64,000 bases of DNA from Microbacterium sp. MYb45 (GCF_002979655.1 NZ_PCPG01000006.1:62001-126000), one strand, 5' to 3'; positions 1 through 8,534 are shown, counted from the stretch's first letter. A program made the numbers and translations. The notes: generated by a model from the sequence alone, not told the origin.

Positions 1-2
1 GG

Positions 3-1406
3 CGCCACGCGAGTCGCCTCGCCTGGGCGCTGAGCGACGTCTCGTTCCGCATCGACCCCGGTGAGCGCGTTCTGGTGCTCGGGGCTTCCGGGGCGGGCAA
101 GTCCACGCTGCTCCACGGTCTCGCGGGCGTGCTCGGCGGCGAGGAGGAGGGCGAGAGCACGGGCGAACTGCTCGTCGACGGTGCTCCCGCCGTCGCCACC
201 CGGGGGCGCGCCGGCCTCGTGCTGCAGGACCCGGACTCGCAGGTGATCCTGGCACGGGCGGGCGACGACGTCGCGTTCGGCTGCGAGAACCTCGGCGTGC
301 CACGGGCGCAGATCTGGCCCCGGGTGGAGGCGGCGCTGGATGCCGTCGGCCTCGATGTGCCGCTGGACCACCCGACCAAGGCGCTCTCCGGCGGACAGAA
401 GCAGCGGCTCGCGCTCGCCGGCATGCTCGCGATGCGTCCGGGGCTCGTGCTGCTCGACGAGCCGACCGCGAACCTCGACCCGGCCGGTGTCGTCGAGGTG
501 CGTGACGCGGTGGAGCGGATGCTGCAGTCGCAGCCGGCGACACTCATCGTCGTCGAGCACCGCCTCGAGGTGTGGCTGCCGCTCATCACACGGGTGATCG
601 TGATCGGCGCCGGGGGAGTGGTGGCAGACGGAGCGCTCGCTGAGGTGCTCGGTGACCAGGGTGCACGACTCGCGGCCGACGGCGTGTGGGTGCCGGGGCA
701 CGCCCCCGCCGCCCCGCCGCCCCCGCGCGGGAAACCGGGCGAGACTCTGCTCTCGGCGCGCGGACTCGCCGTCGCCCGCGTCAAGGGACGCCCGGTCGCT
801 ACCGGCATCGACCTCGATGTGCGCGCCGGTCAGGTGCTGGCGATCACCGGCCCGAACGGCGCCGGCAAGTCCACGCTCGGACTGACCCTCGCGGGGCTGC
901 TTCCGCCTGCTGCGGGTGACCTGACGGCATCCGCCGTGCTCGCCGCCGGGGCGGACCCCTCGCCGATCCGCTGGGCCTCGCGGGATCTGCTGACCCGCAT
1001 CGGCATGGTGTTCCAGGAGCCCGAGCATCAGCTGCTCGCGAAGACCGTGCGCGACGAGCTGGCCGTCGGACCGCGCGCGCTCGGGATGGACGAAGACGAG
1101 ATCGCCGTGCGCAGCGACGAGCTGCTCGCGCGACTGCGCCTGACGCACCTCGCCGCCGCCAACCCGTACACGCTCTCCGGCGGCGAGAAACGTCGCCTCA
1201 CGGTCGCCGCGGCCATCGCGACCCGGCCGCGGGTGCTCGTGCTCGACGAGCCCACCTTCGGGCAGGACGCCCGCACCTGGGCGGAACTCGTCGCCATGCT
1301 CGCGGCGCTCCGCGACGAGGGGTCGGCGATCGTCACGATCACCCACGACCTCGATGTCGCGCGCGCGCTGCACGCCGAGCGGTTCGAACTCGGGGGCGTG
1401 TCGTGA
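3..1406 (+). CDS. Fused ECF transporter ATPase, 5' partial
   Basis: This is an energy-coupling-factor ATPase with two ABC domains in one chain, powering uptake of a vitamin or metal through EcfT and an unseen S component. The reading frame is open from base 3, so the first tens of residues lie outside the window. Domain 1 has Walker A GASGAGKST (from base 81), signature LSGGQKQR and Walker B LVLLDEPTANLD. Domain 2 has GPNGAGKST (from base 855), LSGGEKRR and LVLDEPTFGQD. The stop overlaps the GTG start of ecfT by 4 bases, so the two are translationally coupled. The substrate cannot be told because the S component would lie upstream. Confidence 0.9.
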   Translation, partial: RHASRLAWALSDVSFRIDPGERVLVLGASGAGKSTLLHGLAGVLGGEEEGESTGELLVDGAPAVATRGRAGLVLQDPDSQVILARAGDDVAFGCENLGVPRAQIWPRVEAALDAVGLDVPLDHPTKALSGGQKQRLALAGMLAMRPGLVLLDEPTANLDPAGVVEVRDAVERMLQSQPATLIVVEHRLEVWLPLITRVIVIGAGGVVADGALAEVLGDQGARLAADGVWVPGHAPAAPPPPRGKPGETLLSARGLAVARVKGRPVATGIDLDVRAGQVLAITGPNGAGKSTLGLTLAGLLPPAAGDLTASAVLAAGADPSPIRWASRDLLTRIGMVFQEPEHQLLAKTVRDELAVGPRALGMDEDEIAVRSDELLARLRLTHLAAANPYTLSGGEKRRLTVAAAIATRPRVLVLDEPTFGQDARTWAELVAMLAALRDEGSAIVTITHDLDVARALHAERFELGGVS

Positions 1407-2200
1407 CCCTGCTCGACACGCAGGCGCGCACCGGAGCCCTCGCCGCCGTCAACCCGGTGGCCAAGCTCGGGGTCAGTGCGCTGATCGCGGTGCCGCTGAT
1501 CCTGACGCTCGATCCGGTGTCGGCATCCGTCGCGCTCGTGCTGGAGTTCGTGCTCTTCCTGTTCGCCGGAATCGGCTGGCGCGAGTTCTGGATGCGCACC
1601 TGGCCGGTCTGGCTCGCCGCACCCCTGACCGGCCTGACCATCGCGCTCTACGGCGAGACGAGCGGCACCGTCTACGTCGACTGGTTCGTGCTGCGGATCA
1701 GCGAGGGATCGCTCGCGCTCGCCCTCGCCACGATGCTGCGGGTGCTCGCGATCGCGCTGCCCTCGGTGGTCCTGTTCATCACGGTCGACCCGACCGACCT
1801 CGCCGACGGCCTCGGCCAGGTCCTGCGACTTCCCGCCCGGTTCGTGCTCGGGGCGCTCGCCGGGCTGCGGATGGTGGGTCTGTTCCTCGACGACTGGCGT
1901 GCGCTCGAGCTCGCCCGCCGGGCGAGGGGCGTGGCCGATCGCGGTCGCATCCGCCGGTTCCTCGGGATGGCGTTCGCGCTGCTCGTGCTGTCGATCCGGC
2001 GCGGGGCGAAGCTCGCCACCGCCATGGAGGCACGGGGATTCGGAGCGCCGGGGCGGCGGACCTGGGCGCGCGAGTCACGGTTCGGTGCGGCCGAGTGGAT
2101 GCTGCTCGCCGTGGGGGCCGCGATCTCCGGCATCGCGATCGCCGCCGCCGTCGCCACCGGGGCGTGGAACTTCATCCTCGGCCCCGGCCCCGGCGCCTGA
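1403..2200 (+). CDS. ecfT: ECF transporter transmembrane protein EcfT
   Basis: This 265-residue membrane protein joins the ATPase to the substrate-binding S component. It starts with VNPVAKLG-like sequence after a short N-terminus and has about five hydrophobic segments. It carries the two Ala-Arg-Gly coupling motifs expected in EcfT (RRARGVA and MEARGFG, near residues 175 and 212), which dock into the ATPase grooves. The GTG start lies inside the stop of the preceding ATPase gene (GTGA overlap). Length and motif spacing match the family. No further transporter gene follows; the next gene is on the opposite strand. Confidence 0.88.
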   Translation: MTLLDTQARTGALAAVNPVAKLGVSALIAVPLILTLDPVSASVALVLEFVLFLFAGIGWREFWMRTWPVWLAAPLTGLTIALYGETSGTVYVDWFVLRISEGSLALALATMLRVLAIALPSVVLFITVDPTDLADGLGQVLRLPARFVLGALAGLRMVGLFLDDWRALELARRARGVADRGRIRRFLGMAFALLVLSIRRGAKLATAMEARGFGAPGRRTWARESRFGAAEWMLLAVGAAISGIAIAAAVATGAWNFILGPGPGA

Positions 2201-2219
2201 GCGCGGTGTCAGCGCGGGG

Positions 2220-2954
2220 TCAGGCGGCGTTCCAGAGCTCGCGGTAGTAGGCGAGGCGCGCGCGGTCGGGCTCGACTCCGTAGGCCTCGATGAGAGCGTC
2301 CTCCCAGCCGGGGCCGTAGTTCCACTCGGTGCTCATGGAGGCGACCGCGATGTCGGCCCAGCGGTCGGCCACGCCGAGCAGAGCCAGGTCGACGTGCGCG
2401 AGCCAGCGTCCGTCCTCGCCCACCAGTGTGTTCGGGCAGCAGGCGTCGCCGTGGCTGACGACGAGGAGGTCGATCTCGGGCGCGGTCCGGAGCTCGTCCG
2501 GCACGACGATCCCGCGCCGTTCGGCGTTCTCGATGCGCGATGACACGCTCCAGTCCCAGGGGCAGTCCGCGACGGGAAGGGCGTCGTGCAGGGCGCGGAG
2601 TGCCTCGCCGACGGCACGAACGGCGACCGCGGGTTCGGCGACCCACCGCGGGTCCACGGCGCTCAGCCCGTCGAGCGCGGCCGTGACCATCCACTCGTGC
2701 GTCTCGTCGCCGCCGCTCTCGAGCACGGTCGGCACCGTGATCCACTGCGACGCCCACTGCATCCGCTCCGCCTCGTCGCTCAGGGTGAACTCGAGGTTGC
2801 GCGGCCCCCATTTGATGAAGAACGGATCGCCCTGGCCGGTGGCACGGAACGTCAGCCCGCCGTAGTCGTTCCGCCACACGCACTCGAGGTCGGCGCCGCG
2901 GGCGAGGAGCCGGACGCGATCGGGCACGACGACGTCGTCGGTGGGGATGGTCAT
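2220..2954 (-). CDS. APH-family aminoglycoside phosphotransferase-like kinase
   Basis: This 244-residue protein looks like the APH(3') branch of small-molecule kinases. It has the catalytic loop SHGDACCPNTLV near residue 173 and a following HVDLALLGVADRWADIA segment that matches the metal-binding region of APH(3') enzymes. In known APH(3') proteins the metal motif is Asp-x-Gly; here it reads Asp-Leu-Ala. Start chosen at MTIPTDD; the frame stays open upstream but runs antisense through other genes. It stands alone, divergent from the SDR genes. It could be a resistance enzyme or a kinase for another small molecule; the sequence does not decide. Confidence 0.78.
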   Translation of the reverse strand: MTIPTDDVVVPDRVRLLARGADLECVWRNDYGGLTFRATGQGDPFFIKWGPRNLEFTLSDEAERMQWASQWITVPTVLESGGDETHEWMVTAALDGLSAVDPRWVAEPAVAVRAVGEALRALHDALPVADCPWDWSVSSRIENAERRGIVVPDELRTAPEIDLLVVSHGDACCPNTLVGEDGRWLAHVDLALLGVADRWADIAVASMSTEWNYGPGWEDALIEAYGVEPDRARLAYYRELWNAA

Positions 2955-2963
2955 GCTCCCATC

Positions 2964-3025
2964 CTGCCGCAGGCTTCGGACAGGGGACCGATATCTGCGG
3001 GAGGCTTCGGACGACGGGACCGTTC
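2964..3025. repeat. Imperfect 31-base tandem duplication
   Basis: Two adjacent units begin CTGCCGCAGGCTTCGGAC and CTGCGGGAGGCTTCGGAC. They share AGGCTTCGGAC exactly at 31-base spacing, followed by a GGGACCG tract. They sit just upstream of the start of the APH-like gene, in the gap shared with the divergent SDR operon. They may be regulatory or a simple local duplication. Confidence 0.5.
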
Positions 3026-3089
3026 TTCGTGGAGGCGGTGTCGTAGGCTCGCTCTGAACGCGCTTCCTGCGGGCGGGTGCCACCCGTTT

Positions 3090-3111
3090 CGTGGTGGAAC
3101 CAGGAACCACG
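3090..3111. promoter_or_regulatory. Inverted repeat CGTGGT...ACCACG upstream of SDR pair
   Basis: The arms CGTGGT and ACCACG are separated by 10 bases and are followed at once by TAGGCT, a possible -10 box for the gene starting at 3171. An operator overlapping the promoter is plausible; no local regulator gene is obvious. Confidence 0.35.
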
Positions 3112-3170
3112 TAGGCTGAGACCGCGTTCCAGCGAAGCGTGTCGCAACGACGTTCGAAGGAGAACCTCAG

Positions 3171-3929
3171 ATGCAGATCAGCGGTCAGGGTGCACTCATC
3201 ACCGGAGGGGCCTCGGGCCTCGGGCTCGCCACCGCGCGCCGGCTCGTCGCCGCGGGAGCCCACGTCACGATCATCGACCTCCCCTCGTCGAAGGGCGCGG
3301 AGATCGCGGACGAGCTCGGCGGACTCTTCGTCGCGGCCGACGTCACGAGCGCCGACGAGGTGCAGGCAGCCGTGGCCGCCGCCCAGTCCGCCGCTCCGCT
3401 GCGCGTGGTCGTGAACTGCGCCGGCATCGCGCCGCCCGCCAAGGTGCTCGACCGTGAGGGCAATCCCGCGGTGCTCGCCGACTTCGAGCGTGTGATCCGC
3501 ATCAACCTCGTCGGCACGTTCAACGTCATCTCCCAGGCATCGGCCGTGATGGCCCGGAACGAGCTGCACGACGAGGAGCGCGGCGTCATCGTCAACACCG
3601 CGAGCGTCGCGGCTTTCGACGGACAGATCGGCCAGCCCGCCTACTCCGCGTCCAAGGGTGGGGTGCACGCGATGACCCTCCCCGTGGCACGCGAACTCGC
3701 CCGCCACGGCATCCGCGTGTGCACGATCGCCCCCGGCATCATGGAGACCCCGATGCTGATGGGCCTCCCGCAGGCAGCTCAGGACTCCCTCGGCCAGCAG
3801 GTCCCCTTCCCGTCGCGCCTCGGTCGCCCCGACGAGTACGCCGCCCTCGTGCAGCAGATCGTCGAGAACGGGTACCTCAACGGCGAGACCATCCGTCTCG
3901 ACGGCGCCATCCGCATGGCCCCGAGATGA
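3171..3929 (+). CDS. SDR oxidoreductase, 3-hydroxyacyl-CoA dehydrogenase type 2-like
   Basis: This 252-residue short-chain dehydrogenase resembles the HSD17B10 type that oxidises 3-hydroxyacyl-CoA or 2-methyl-3-hydroxyacyl-CoA with NAD. It shows the cofactor motif TGGASGLG (residues 10-17), Asp at the end of strand 2 (IIDL) favouring NAD, NCAG, the catalytic Ser in [10 protein letters not shown], and YSASKGG with catalytic Tyr and Lys. GAAGGAG precedes the ATG as a ribosome-binding site. It is followed after 44 bases by a second SDR in the same direction, probably one operon. The exact substrate is inferred from the family only. Confidence 0.85.
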   Translation: MQISGQGALITGGASGLGLATARRLVAAGAHVTIIDLPSSKGAEIADELGGLFVAADVTSADEVQAAVAAAQSAAPLRVVVNCAGIAPPAKVLDREGNPAVLADFERVIRINLVGTFNVISQASAVMARNELHDEERGVIVNTASVAAFDGQIGQPAYSASKGGVHAMTLPVARELARHGIRVCTIAPGIMETPMLMGLPQAAQDSLGQQVPFPSRLGRPDEYAALVQQIVENGYLNGETIRLDGAIRMAPR

Positions 3930-3973
3930 CCGCAGCCCCCACTTCCCGTCGCGATCAGAACCCAGGAGAAACC

Positions 3974-4804
3974 ATGTCCCTTGCCGGAAAGACCATCCTG
4001 ATGTCGGGCGGCAGCCGCGGAATCGGACTCGCCATCGCGCTGCGGGCGGCCGCCGACGGGGCGAACATCGCCATGCTCGCGAAGACCGACACCCCGCATC
4101 CGAAGCTCGAAGGCACCATCCACACCGCCGCCGAGCAGATCCGGGCAGCCGGCGGCAACGCACTCCCGATCGTCGGCGACGTGCGCGACGACGACGACAT
4201 CACCGAAGCGGTGATGAAGACGCAGGGCGAGTTCGGCGGCATCGACATCGTCATCAACAACGCCAGCGTCATCGACCTCTCCCGCTCGCTCGACCTGGGG
4301 GCCAAGAAGTACGACCTGATGCAGGACGTCAACGTGCGCGGCACCTTCATGCTGTCCCGCGCGGCCGTGCCGATCCTGAAGGATGCCGAGAATCCCCACA
4401 TCCTCTCGCTCTCGCCGCCCCTGAACCCGAGCCCGAAGTGGCTCGGCGCGCACACGGGATACACCTTGGCGAAGTTCGGCATGACGCTGGCGACGCTCGG
4501 TCTCGCGGCGGAGTTCGCGCGCGACGGGATCGCCGCCAACACGCTGTGGCCCCGCACCACGATCGCGACCGCGGCGGTGCAGAACCTTCTTGGCGGCGAC
4601 AAGGTCATGGCCGCGAGCCGCACACCCGAGATCTATGCCGATGCCGCGTACGCCGTGCTGCTCAAGCCCGCGGCGTCGTACACCGGGCAGTCGCTCATCG
4701 TGGAAGACGTGCTCGAGGCCGACGGCGTGACCGACTTCTCTGGCTACGCCGCGATCCCCGGTACACCCGACAGCGCGCTGTTCCCGGACATCTTCCTCGA
4801 CTGA
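3974..4804 (+). CDS. SDR oxidoreductase, HSDL2-like
   Basis: This 276-residue SDR belongs to the hydroxysteroid dehydrogenase-like protein 2 branch. It shows SGGSRGIG near residues 11-18, NNAS after strand 4 and YTLAKFGM with Tyr and Lys near residue 163. The usual catalytic Ser region reads LSLSPPLNPSPKW, as is common in HSDL2 homologues. The start is the ATG after AGGAGAA; the frame is open further upstream through the previous gene but without a better site. It probably forms an operon with the SDR at 3171 and may act in acyl-CoA or ketone metabolism; the substrate is unknown. Confidence 0.83.
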   Translation: MSLAGKTILMSGGSRGIGLAIALRAAADGANIAMLAKTDTPHPKLEGTIHTAAEQIRAAGGNALPIVGDVRDDDDITEAVMKTQGEFGGIDIVINNASVIDLSRSLDLGAKKYDLMQDVNVRGTFMLSRAAVPILKDAENPHILSLSPPLNPSPKWLGAHTGYTLAKFGMTLATLGLAAEFARDGIAANTLWPRTTIATAAVQNLLGGDKVMAASRTPEIYADAAYAVLLKPAASYTGQSLIVEDVLEADGVTDFSGYAAIPGTPDSALFPDIFLD

Positions 4805-4822
4805 GGGTGGGCGCCCGAGCGC

Positions 4823-5572
4823 TCAGATCAGCAGGTACACCGCGCCGAGGACCGTCAGCACGATCACGATGCGGTCGAACACGCGCTGGTTCATGCGCCG
4901 CGCGACCCGCAGGCCGAGCAGGGCGCCGATCACCACGAGCGGGGCGAGCACGGCATCCATCAGCAGCACCGGCGCGTGGAAGAGCCCGAGGCCGGCGAGG
5001 AACGGCACCTTGATCACGTTGATGATGGCGAAGAACCACGCCGAGGTGCCGAGGAACACCTGCACGGGCGTGCGGGTAGCCAGGAAGTACATCGACATGA
5101 CCGGTCCGCCCGCGTTGGCGACCATGGTCGTGAAACCACCGAGCGTGCCGTAGGCGCCCGCGAGCACGATGCCGCCCGACGGCGGGGCCGCCGCGTCGGC
5201 CTTGCTCTGCCGCCACCGGCGCCAGAGGGTCACGGCGATCATCAGGAGCAGGATCACGCCGATGGCCCGGCGGACCACCCCGTCACCGGCGAGTGCGAGG
5301 AACGCGAACCCGACGAGGAGCCCCGCGATCACCGCGGGGGCGAGGCGCAGCAGCGTCGGCCAGTGGGCGTGCCGGCGGTAGGCGAAGAGCGCGAACAGGT
5401 CGCCCACCATGAGCAGCAGCAGGGTCGCGGCCGTCGAGGTGCGGGCGGGCAGCACCGCGGCGAACAGGGCGATGGCCAGGATGCTGCCGCCGGGCAGTGC
5501 CGTCTTCGAGATGCCGATCGTGACCGCGGCCACGGCGAGGGCGGCCCAGGCCCACGGGTCGAGGGCGATCAC
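4823..5572 (-). CDS. TauE/SafE-family sulfite exporter-like permease
   Basis: This 249-residue integral membrane protein has about eight hydrophobic segments and the TauE/SafE arrangement of two similar halves (GISKTALPGGSILA in the first, TMVANAGGPVMSMYFL in the second). The family exports sulfite, sulfonates or organic acids, or takes up related anions. The GTG start overlaps the stop of the upstream ankyrin lipoprotein gene by 4 bases, so the two are coupled. No sulfur-metabolism gene is adjacent, so the transported anion is not known. Confidence 0.82.
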   Translation of the reverse strand: MIALDPWAWAALAVAAVTIGISKTALPGGSILAIALFAAVLPARTSTAATLLLLMVGDLFALFAYRRHAHWPTLLRLAPAVIAGLLVGFAFLALAGDGVVRRAIGVILLLMIAVTLWRRWRQSKADAAAPPSGGIVLAGAYGTLGGFTTMVANAGGPVMSMYFLATRTPVQVFLGTSAWFFAIINVIKVPFLAGLGLFHAPVLLMDAVLAPLVVIGALLGLRVARRMNQRVFDRIVIVLTVLGAVYLLI

Positions 5573-6264
5573 CGTTCGAGCTCGGCGACGATCGCGTCGT
5601 AGCCGCGGTTCCTCGCGAGGTCGACCGGCAGCACACCGTCGCCGTCGCGGATACCGGTGTCCGCCCCGCCGTCGATGAGCGCGCGCACGACCTCGACGTA
5701 GCGGGAGGAGCCGTCGCCGAGCACGATCGCCTCGTGCAGCGCCGTCCAGTTCAGGTTGTTGACGTGGTTCGGGTCGACACCCGCCTCGAGCAGGATCTCG
5801 ACCGTCGACAGCAGTCCGCGTTCGGAGGCCGGGATCAGGGCGGTGCCCCCGAAGCGGTTCGTGCTCGTCAGGTCGGCGCCGCTCTCGAGCGTCAGACGCA
5901 GGATCTCGTCGTGCCCGCGGGCGCCGGCGTACAGGTAGGCGGAATCCTGGATGTCGTCCTTCGCGTTCACGTCGGCGCCGGCCTCGATGAGCACCCGTGC
6001 CGCGTCGACCTGATTCCCCTTGGTCGCCGCGACCAGGGCGGTCATGCCGCCGTCGCCCCGCGCCTCGATCGCCGCTCCCGCATCGAGGGCCGCGCGAACG
6101 GCATCCGCGTCTCCGCTGGCGGCGGCGACGAGCAGGTCCTGAGTGGCGTCGGACATGGAGACCTCCGGTGTCGGTGCGGGCGGGGCAGGGTTCGCGGTGC
6201 AGGCCGCCGCGGTCAGCAGGACGGCGACGAGTGCACTGAGGAAGAGAGTCGGTCGCGCACGCAT
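5569..6264 (-). CDS. Ankyrin-repeat lipoprotein
   Basis: This 231-residue protein begins with a hydrophobic signal ending LLTAAAC, a probable lipoprotein signal with Cys22, then a Pro/Ala-rich linker and about six ankyrin repeats (for example TALVAATKGNQVDAARVLIE and TALHEAIVLGDGS). Ankyrin repeats bind other proteins; here the domain should sit outside the membrane. The gene overlaps the downstream TauE/SafE permease by 4 bases, suggesting the two products work together. The lipobox is not the classical Leu-x-x-Cys, so membrane anchoring is likely but not certain. Confidence 0.85.
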   Translation of the reverse strand: MRARPTLFLSALVAVLLTAAACTANPAPPAPTPEVSMSDATQDLLVAAASGDADAVRAALDAGAAIEARGDGGMTALVAATKGNQVDAARVLIEAGADVNAKDDIQDSAYLYAGARGHDEILRLTLESGADLTSTNRFGGTALIPASERGLLSTVEILLEAGVDPNHVNNLNWTALHEAIVLGDGSSRYVEVVRALIDGGADTGIRDGDGVLPVDLARNRGYDAIVAELER

Positions 6265-6305
6265 GCGTCTGGTATACCAAACGAGGCTGAACGCCGCCGG
6301 GTCGA

Positions 6306-6944
6306 TCAGCCGCGAGCGGCGGTGAGCGCTGCCGTGAAGCGGGCGGCGCGCTGCTCAATGTCCGCCCAGTCGGATGCCGCGATCGATGCGCCGTTGGCCA
6401 GGTCGCCGCCGGCGCCGACCGCGACGGCACCCGCCGCGAACCAGGCTGCGAGGTTGTCGGGGCTCACGCCGCCGGTCGGCATGAGCGGGGCGTCGGGGAA
6501 CGGTCCGCGCAGCGCGCCGAGGTACGACGGACCTCCCAGCGACGCCGGGAAGATCTTCACCACGTCGACGCCGAGTTCGAGTGCGCTCATGACCTCGCTG
6601 GGTGTCATGGCCCCGGTCATCACGACGCGATCGGTGTCGAGCATCGTGCGGGTCAGGTGGGGGAGCGTGCCGGGGCTGACGAGGAACTCCGCCCCCGCAT
6701 CCGCGGCTGCCGCTGCCTGCGCGGCGGTCGTCACGGTTCCGGCGCCGATGTACGCGGCGTCACCGTGGCGGGTGATGAGCTCGCGGATCACGGCGGGCGC
6801 GTCGGGCGTCGAGAAGGTCACCTCGATACCGGTGACCCCACCGCGGATGATCGCCTCGGACGCCTCCAGGGCCAGCTCGGGGGACGAAGCGCGGAGCACG
6901 GCGAGGATGCCGGTGCGGCGGGCGCGGTCGAGACGGTCGGTCAT
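6306..6944 (-). CDS. eda: Bifunctional KDPG / 4-hydroxy-2-oxoglutarate aldolase
   Basis: This 212-residue protein is a class I aldolase that splits 2-keto-3-deoxy-6-phosphogluconate to pyruvate and glyceraldehyde-3-phosphate (Entner-Doudoroff and sugar-acid pathways). It shows GVTGIEVTFST with the catalytic Glu, GAGTVTT, and DVVKIFPASLGGPSYL with the Schiff-base Lys. Start chosen at MTDRLDR because AGGAGCC lies just upstream; an ATG ten codons earlier has no such site. No kinase or dehydratase of the pathway is adjacent. Related pyruvate-dependent sugar-acid aldolases cannot be excluded. Confidence 0.88.
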   Translation of the reverse strand: MTDRLDRARRTGILAVLRASSPELALEASEAIIRGGVTGIEVTFSTPDAPAVIRELITRHGDAAYIGAGTVTTAAQAAAAADAGAEFLVSPGTLPHLTRTMLDTDRVVMTGAMTPSEVMSALELGVDVVKIFPASLGGPSYLGALRGPFPDAPLMPTGGVSPDNLAAWFAAGAVAVGAGGDLANGASIAASDWADIEQRAARFTAALTAARG

Positions 6945-7028
6945 GAGGCTCCTTGTGATCGGGGACGGTTCCATTCTCCCTCGCCGGGGAGACCGCTTCC
7001 GCGCACCGCGGGTGCCGGGCCGTCGCGC

Positions 7029-7586
7029 TCAGCTGCGGTGCGGTGCCCAGGCGTCGATCAGGAGCTTCGACTCCTTGAGGCCGAGGCCCGTCTGCTCCCG
7101 GAGCAGCTTGATCGCGCCGATCCGGGAATCGCGGGCGATGAGCGCATCGATCTCGGATGCCACGGATGCCGGCAGCGAGGCGCGCACGGTCGACGGCGTC
7201 AGCGCGCTCGGGGTGATGGCGGAGTGCACGGCGGTGGCGTTCGACACGGCGGCGAGGTGCGGCGCGGTCGTGCTGGCCGACCAGTGCTCCACGCGATCCT
7301 TCGCCTCTTTCAGGCCCACGCCGGTGTGGTCGCGGTAGAGCTTGATAGCGTGGATCTTGTGCCCCGCTCCGACGAGCCGGTCGATCTCGGCGACGACGTC
7401 GGGCGTGAGTCCGGAGGTGGGTGCCGATGCCGAGGAGGCGGGCGCGGAGCGCGGTGTCGCGGCCGTCGGTGTGAAGACCTGCGGCTCCGGCAGCTTCGGC
7501 CGCATTCCGCGCAGCGCGACGGCCAGGATCGCGACGACGACGATCAGGCCGACGACGATCCCGATGATCCACAGCGCGTCATCCAT
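7029..7586 (-). CDS. Membrane-anchored protein with two L7/L12 C-terminal-like repeats
   Basis: This 185-residue protein has an N-terminal transmembrane helix (residues 5-26), a Pro/Ser/Ala-rich linker, and two copies of a helical unit similar to the C-terminal domain of ribosomal protein L7/L12: HAIKLYRDHTGVGLKEAKDR and GAIKLLREQTGLGLKESK. In L7/L12 this domain recruits translation factors. A membrane-bound tandem form has no function I can name. A TAGACT box ends 6 bases before the ATG, so the mRNA is probably leaderless. It is followed on the same strand by the KDPG aldolase gene after a gap of 84 bases. Confidence 0.82.
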   Translation of the reverse strand: MDDALWIIGIVVGLIVVVAILAVALRGMRPKLPEPQVFTPTAATPRSAPASSASAPTSGLTPDVVAEIDRLVGAGHKIHAIKLYRDHTGVGLKEAKDRVEHWSASTTAPHLAAVSNATAVHSAITPSALTPSTVRASLPASVASEIDALIARDSRIGAIKLLREQTGLGLKESKLLIDAWAPHRS

Positions 7587-7633
7587 GGGGTCAGTCTACG
7601 GAGGCGACATCCGCCGCCCCAGGGGCTTGCGGA

Positions 7634-8395
7634 CTACTTGGCGACGAGCGTGGTCTCGAAGCGGTAGAGGTCGGGCCGGTAGCAGTGGTGTCCGAACTCG
7701 ATCGCCGCGCCGGACTGGTCGAACGAGATGCGCTCCATCGTCAGCAGCGGCCCGCCGGCTTCGATCTCCAGCAGCTCGGGCTCGTCCGCCTCCGCCCGCC
7801 GCGCTCCGATCTTCTGCTTGGCGACGCGGATGGCGACGCCGCGCGCACGCAGCACCTGGTAGAGGCCGCGGGATTCGAGCTGCTCCGACGAGATGTTCGC
7901 GAACTCGCCCGGCAGGTAGTTCTCCAGCACGGCGACGGGGACGCCGTCGGTGCTGCGTCGTCGGCGCAGGTGCAGCACCTCGGTGCCGGGGGCGAGTGCC
8001 AATGCGGCCGCGACCTCGTCGGATGCCGCGATGACCTCGTGGGTGAGCACCTGCGTCCCCGGTTCGTGATGGGCGCTCTGCAGGTCTTCGAACAGGCTGG
8101 TGAGCTCGACCTGGCGCGTGACGGATCCCTGCACGACCTGGGTGCCGATGCCGCGGCGTCGCACGAGCAGACCCTTGTCGACGAGTTCCTGGATGGCGCG
8201 TCGGATGGTGGGTCGCGACAGGCCGAGCTGCTCGGCGATCGAGACCTCGTTCTCGAGGCGGGCGCCGGCGGGGATGGCGCCGGATTGGATCGCGCTCTGG
8301 AGGCGGGTCGAGACCTGGAAGTAGAGCGGGACGGGTCCCGTGCGGTCGATGTCGGCGAACAGATCGTTCGGCCACGGAGTGACGAGATCGGCCAT
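7634..8395 (-). CDS. GntR-family regulator with UTRA domain, probable inositol-cluster regulator
   Basis: This 253-residue regulator has an N-terminal winged helix (NEVSIAEQLGLSRPTIRRAI, about residues 50-70) and a C-terminal UTRA effector domain, which in this HutC/FarR subgroup binds sugars or sugar phosphates. It lies divergent from the MgtC/iol gene block and has the palindrome ATTGTAGCGACAAT just upstream, a candidate autoregulatory operator. Related sequences recur at other starts in the cluster. It is therefore the best candidate for the local repressor, responding perhaps to an inositol intermediate. Confidence 0.85.
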   Translation of the reverse strand: MADLVTPWPNDLFADIDRTGPVPLYFQVSTRLQSAIQSGAIPAGARLENEVSIAEQLGLSRPTIRRAIQELVDKGLLVRRRGIGTQVVQGSVTRQVELTSLFEDLQSAHHEPGTQVLTHEVIAASDEVAAALALAPGTEVLHLRRRRSTDGVPVAVLENYLPGEFANISSEQLESRGLYQVLRARGVAIRVAKQKIGARRAEADEPELLEIEAGGPLLTMERISFDQSGAAIEFGHHCYRPDLYRFETTLVAK

Positions 8396-8423
8396 GGTGC
8401 TCCGCTTTCTGTGAGGGAGTCAT

Positions 8424-8437
8424 ATTGTAGCGACAAT
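8424..8437. promoter_or_regulatory. Palindromic operator candidate ATTGTAGCGACAAT
   Basis: The arms ATTGT and ACAAT are perfectly complementary around a 4-base spacer. The site lies 28 bases upstream of the GntR/UTRA start. A related sequence occurs at 8542 and at 19775, which makes it a candidate binding site of this regulator. Confidence 0.5.
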
Positions 8438-8534
8438 CATACGATCGCCTATGTCGGCTCATTTTCGGCGGATCCGGGCGGTGAGGCGCGCGGAGACATC
8501 GGTTCCGAGGGCCACCTGGCTCGTGAAATGCATA

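Noticed and set aside
2220..4163. Long minus-strand frame extending the APH-like protein upstream
   Set aside because: The extension runs antisense through the SDR genes and lacks motifs; APH similarity begins near MTIPTDD at 2954.
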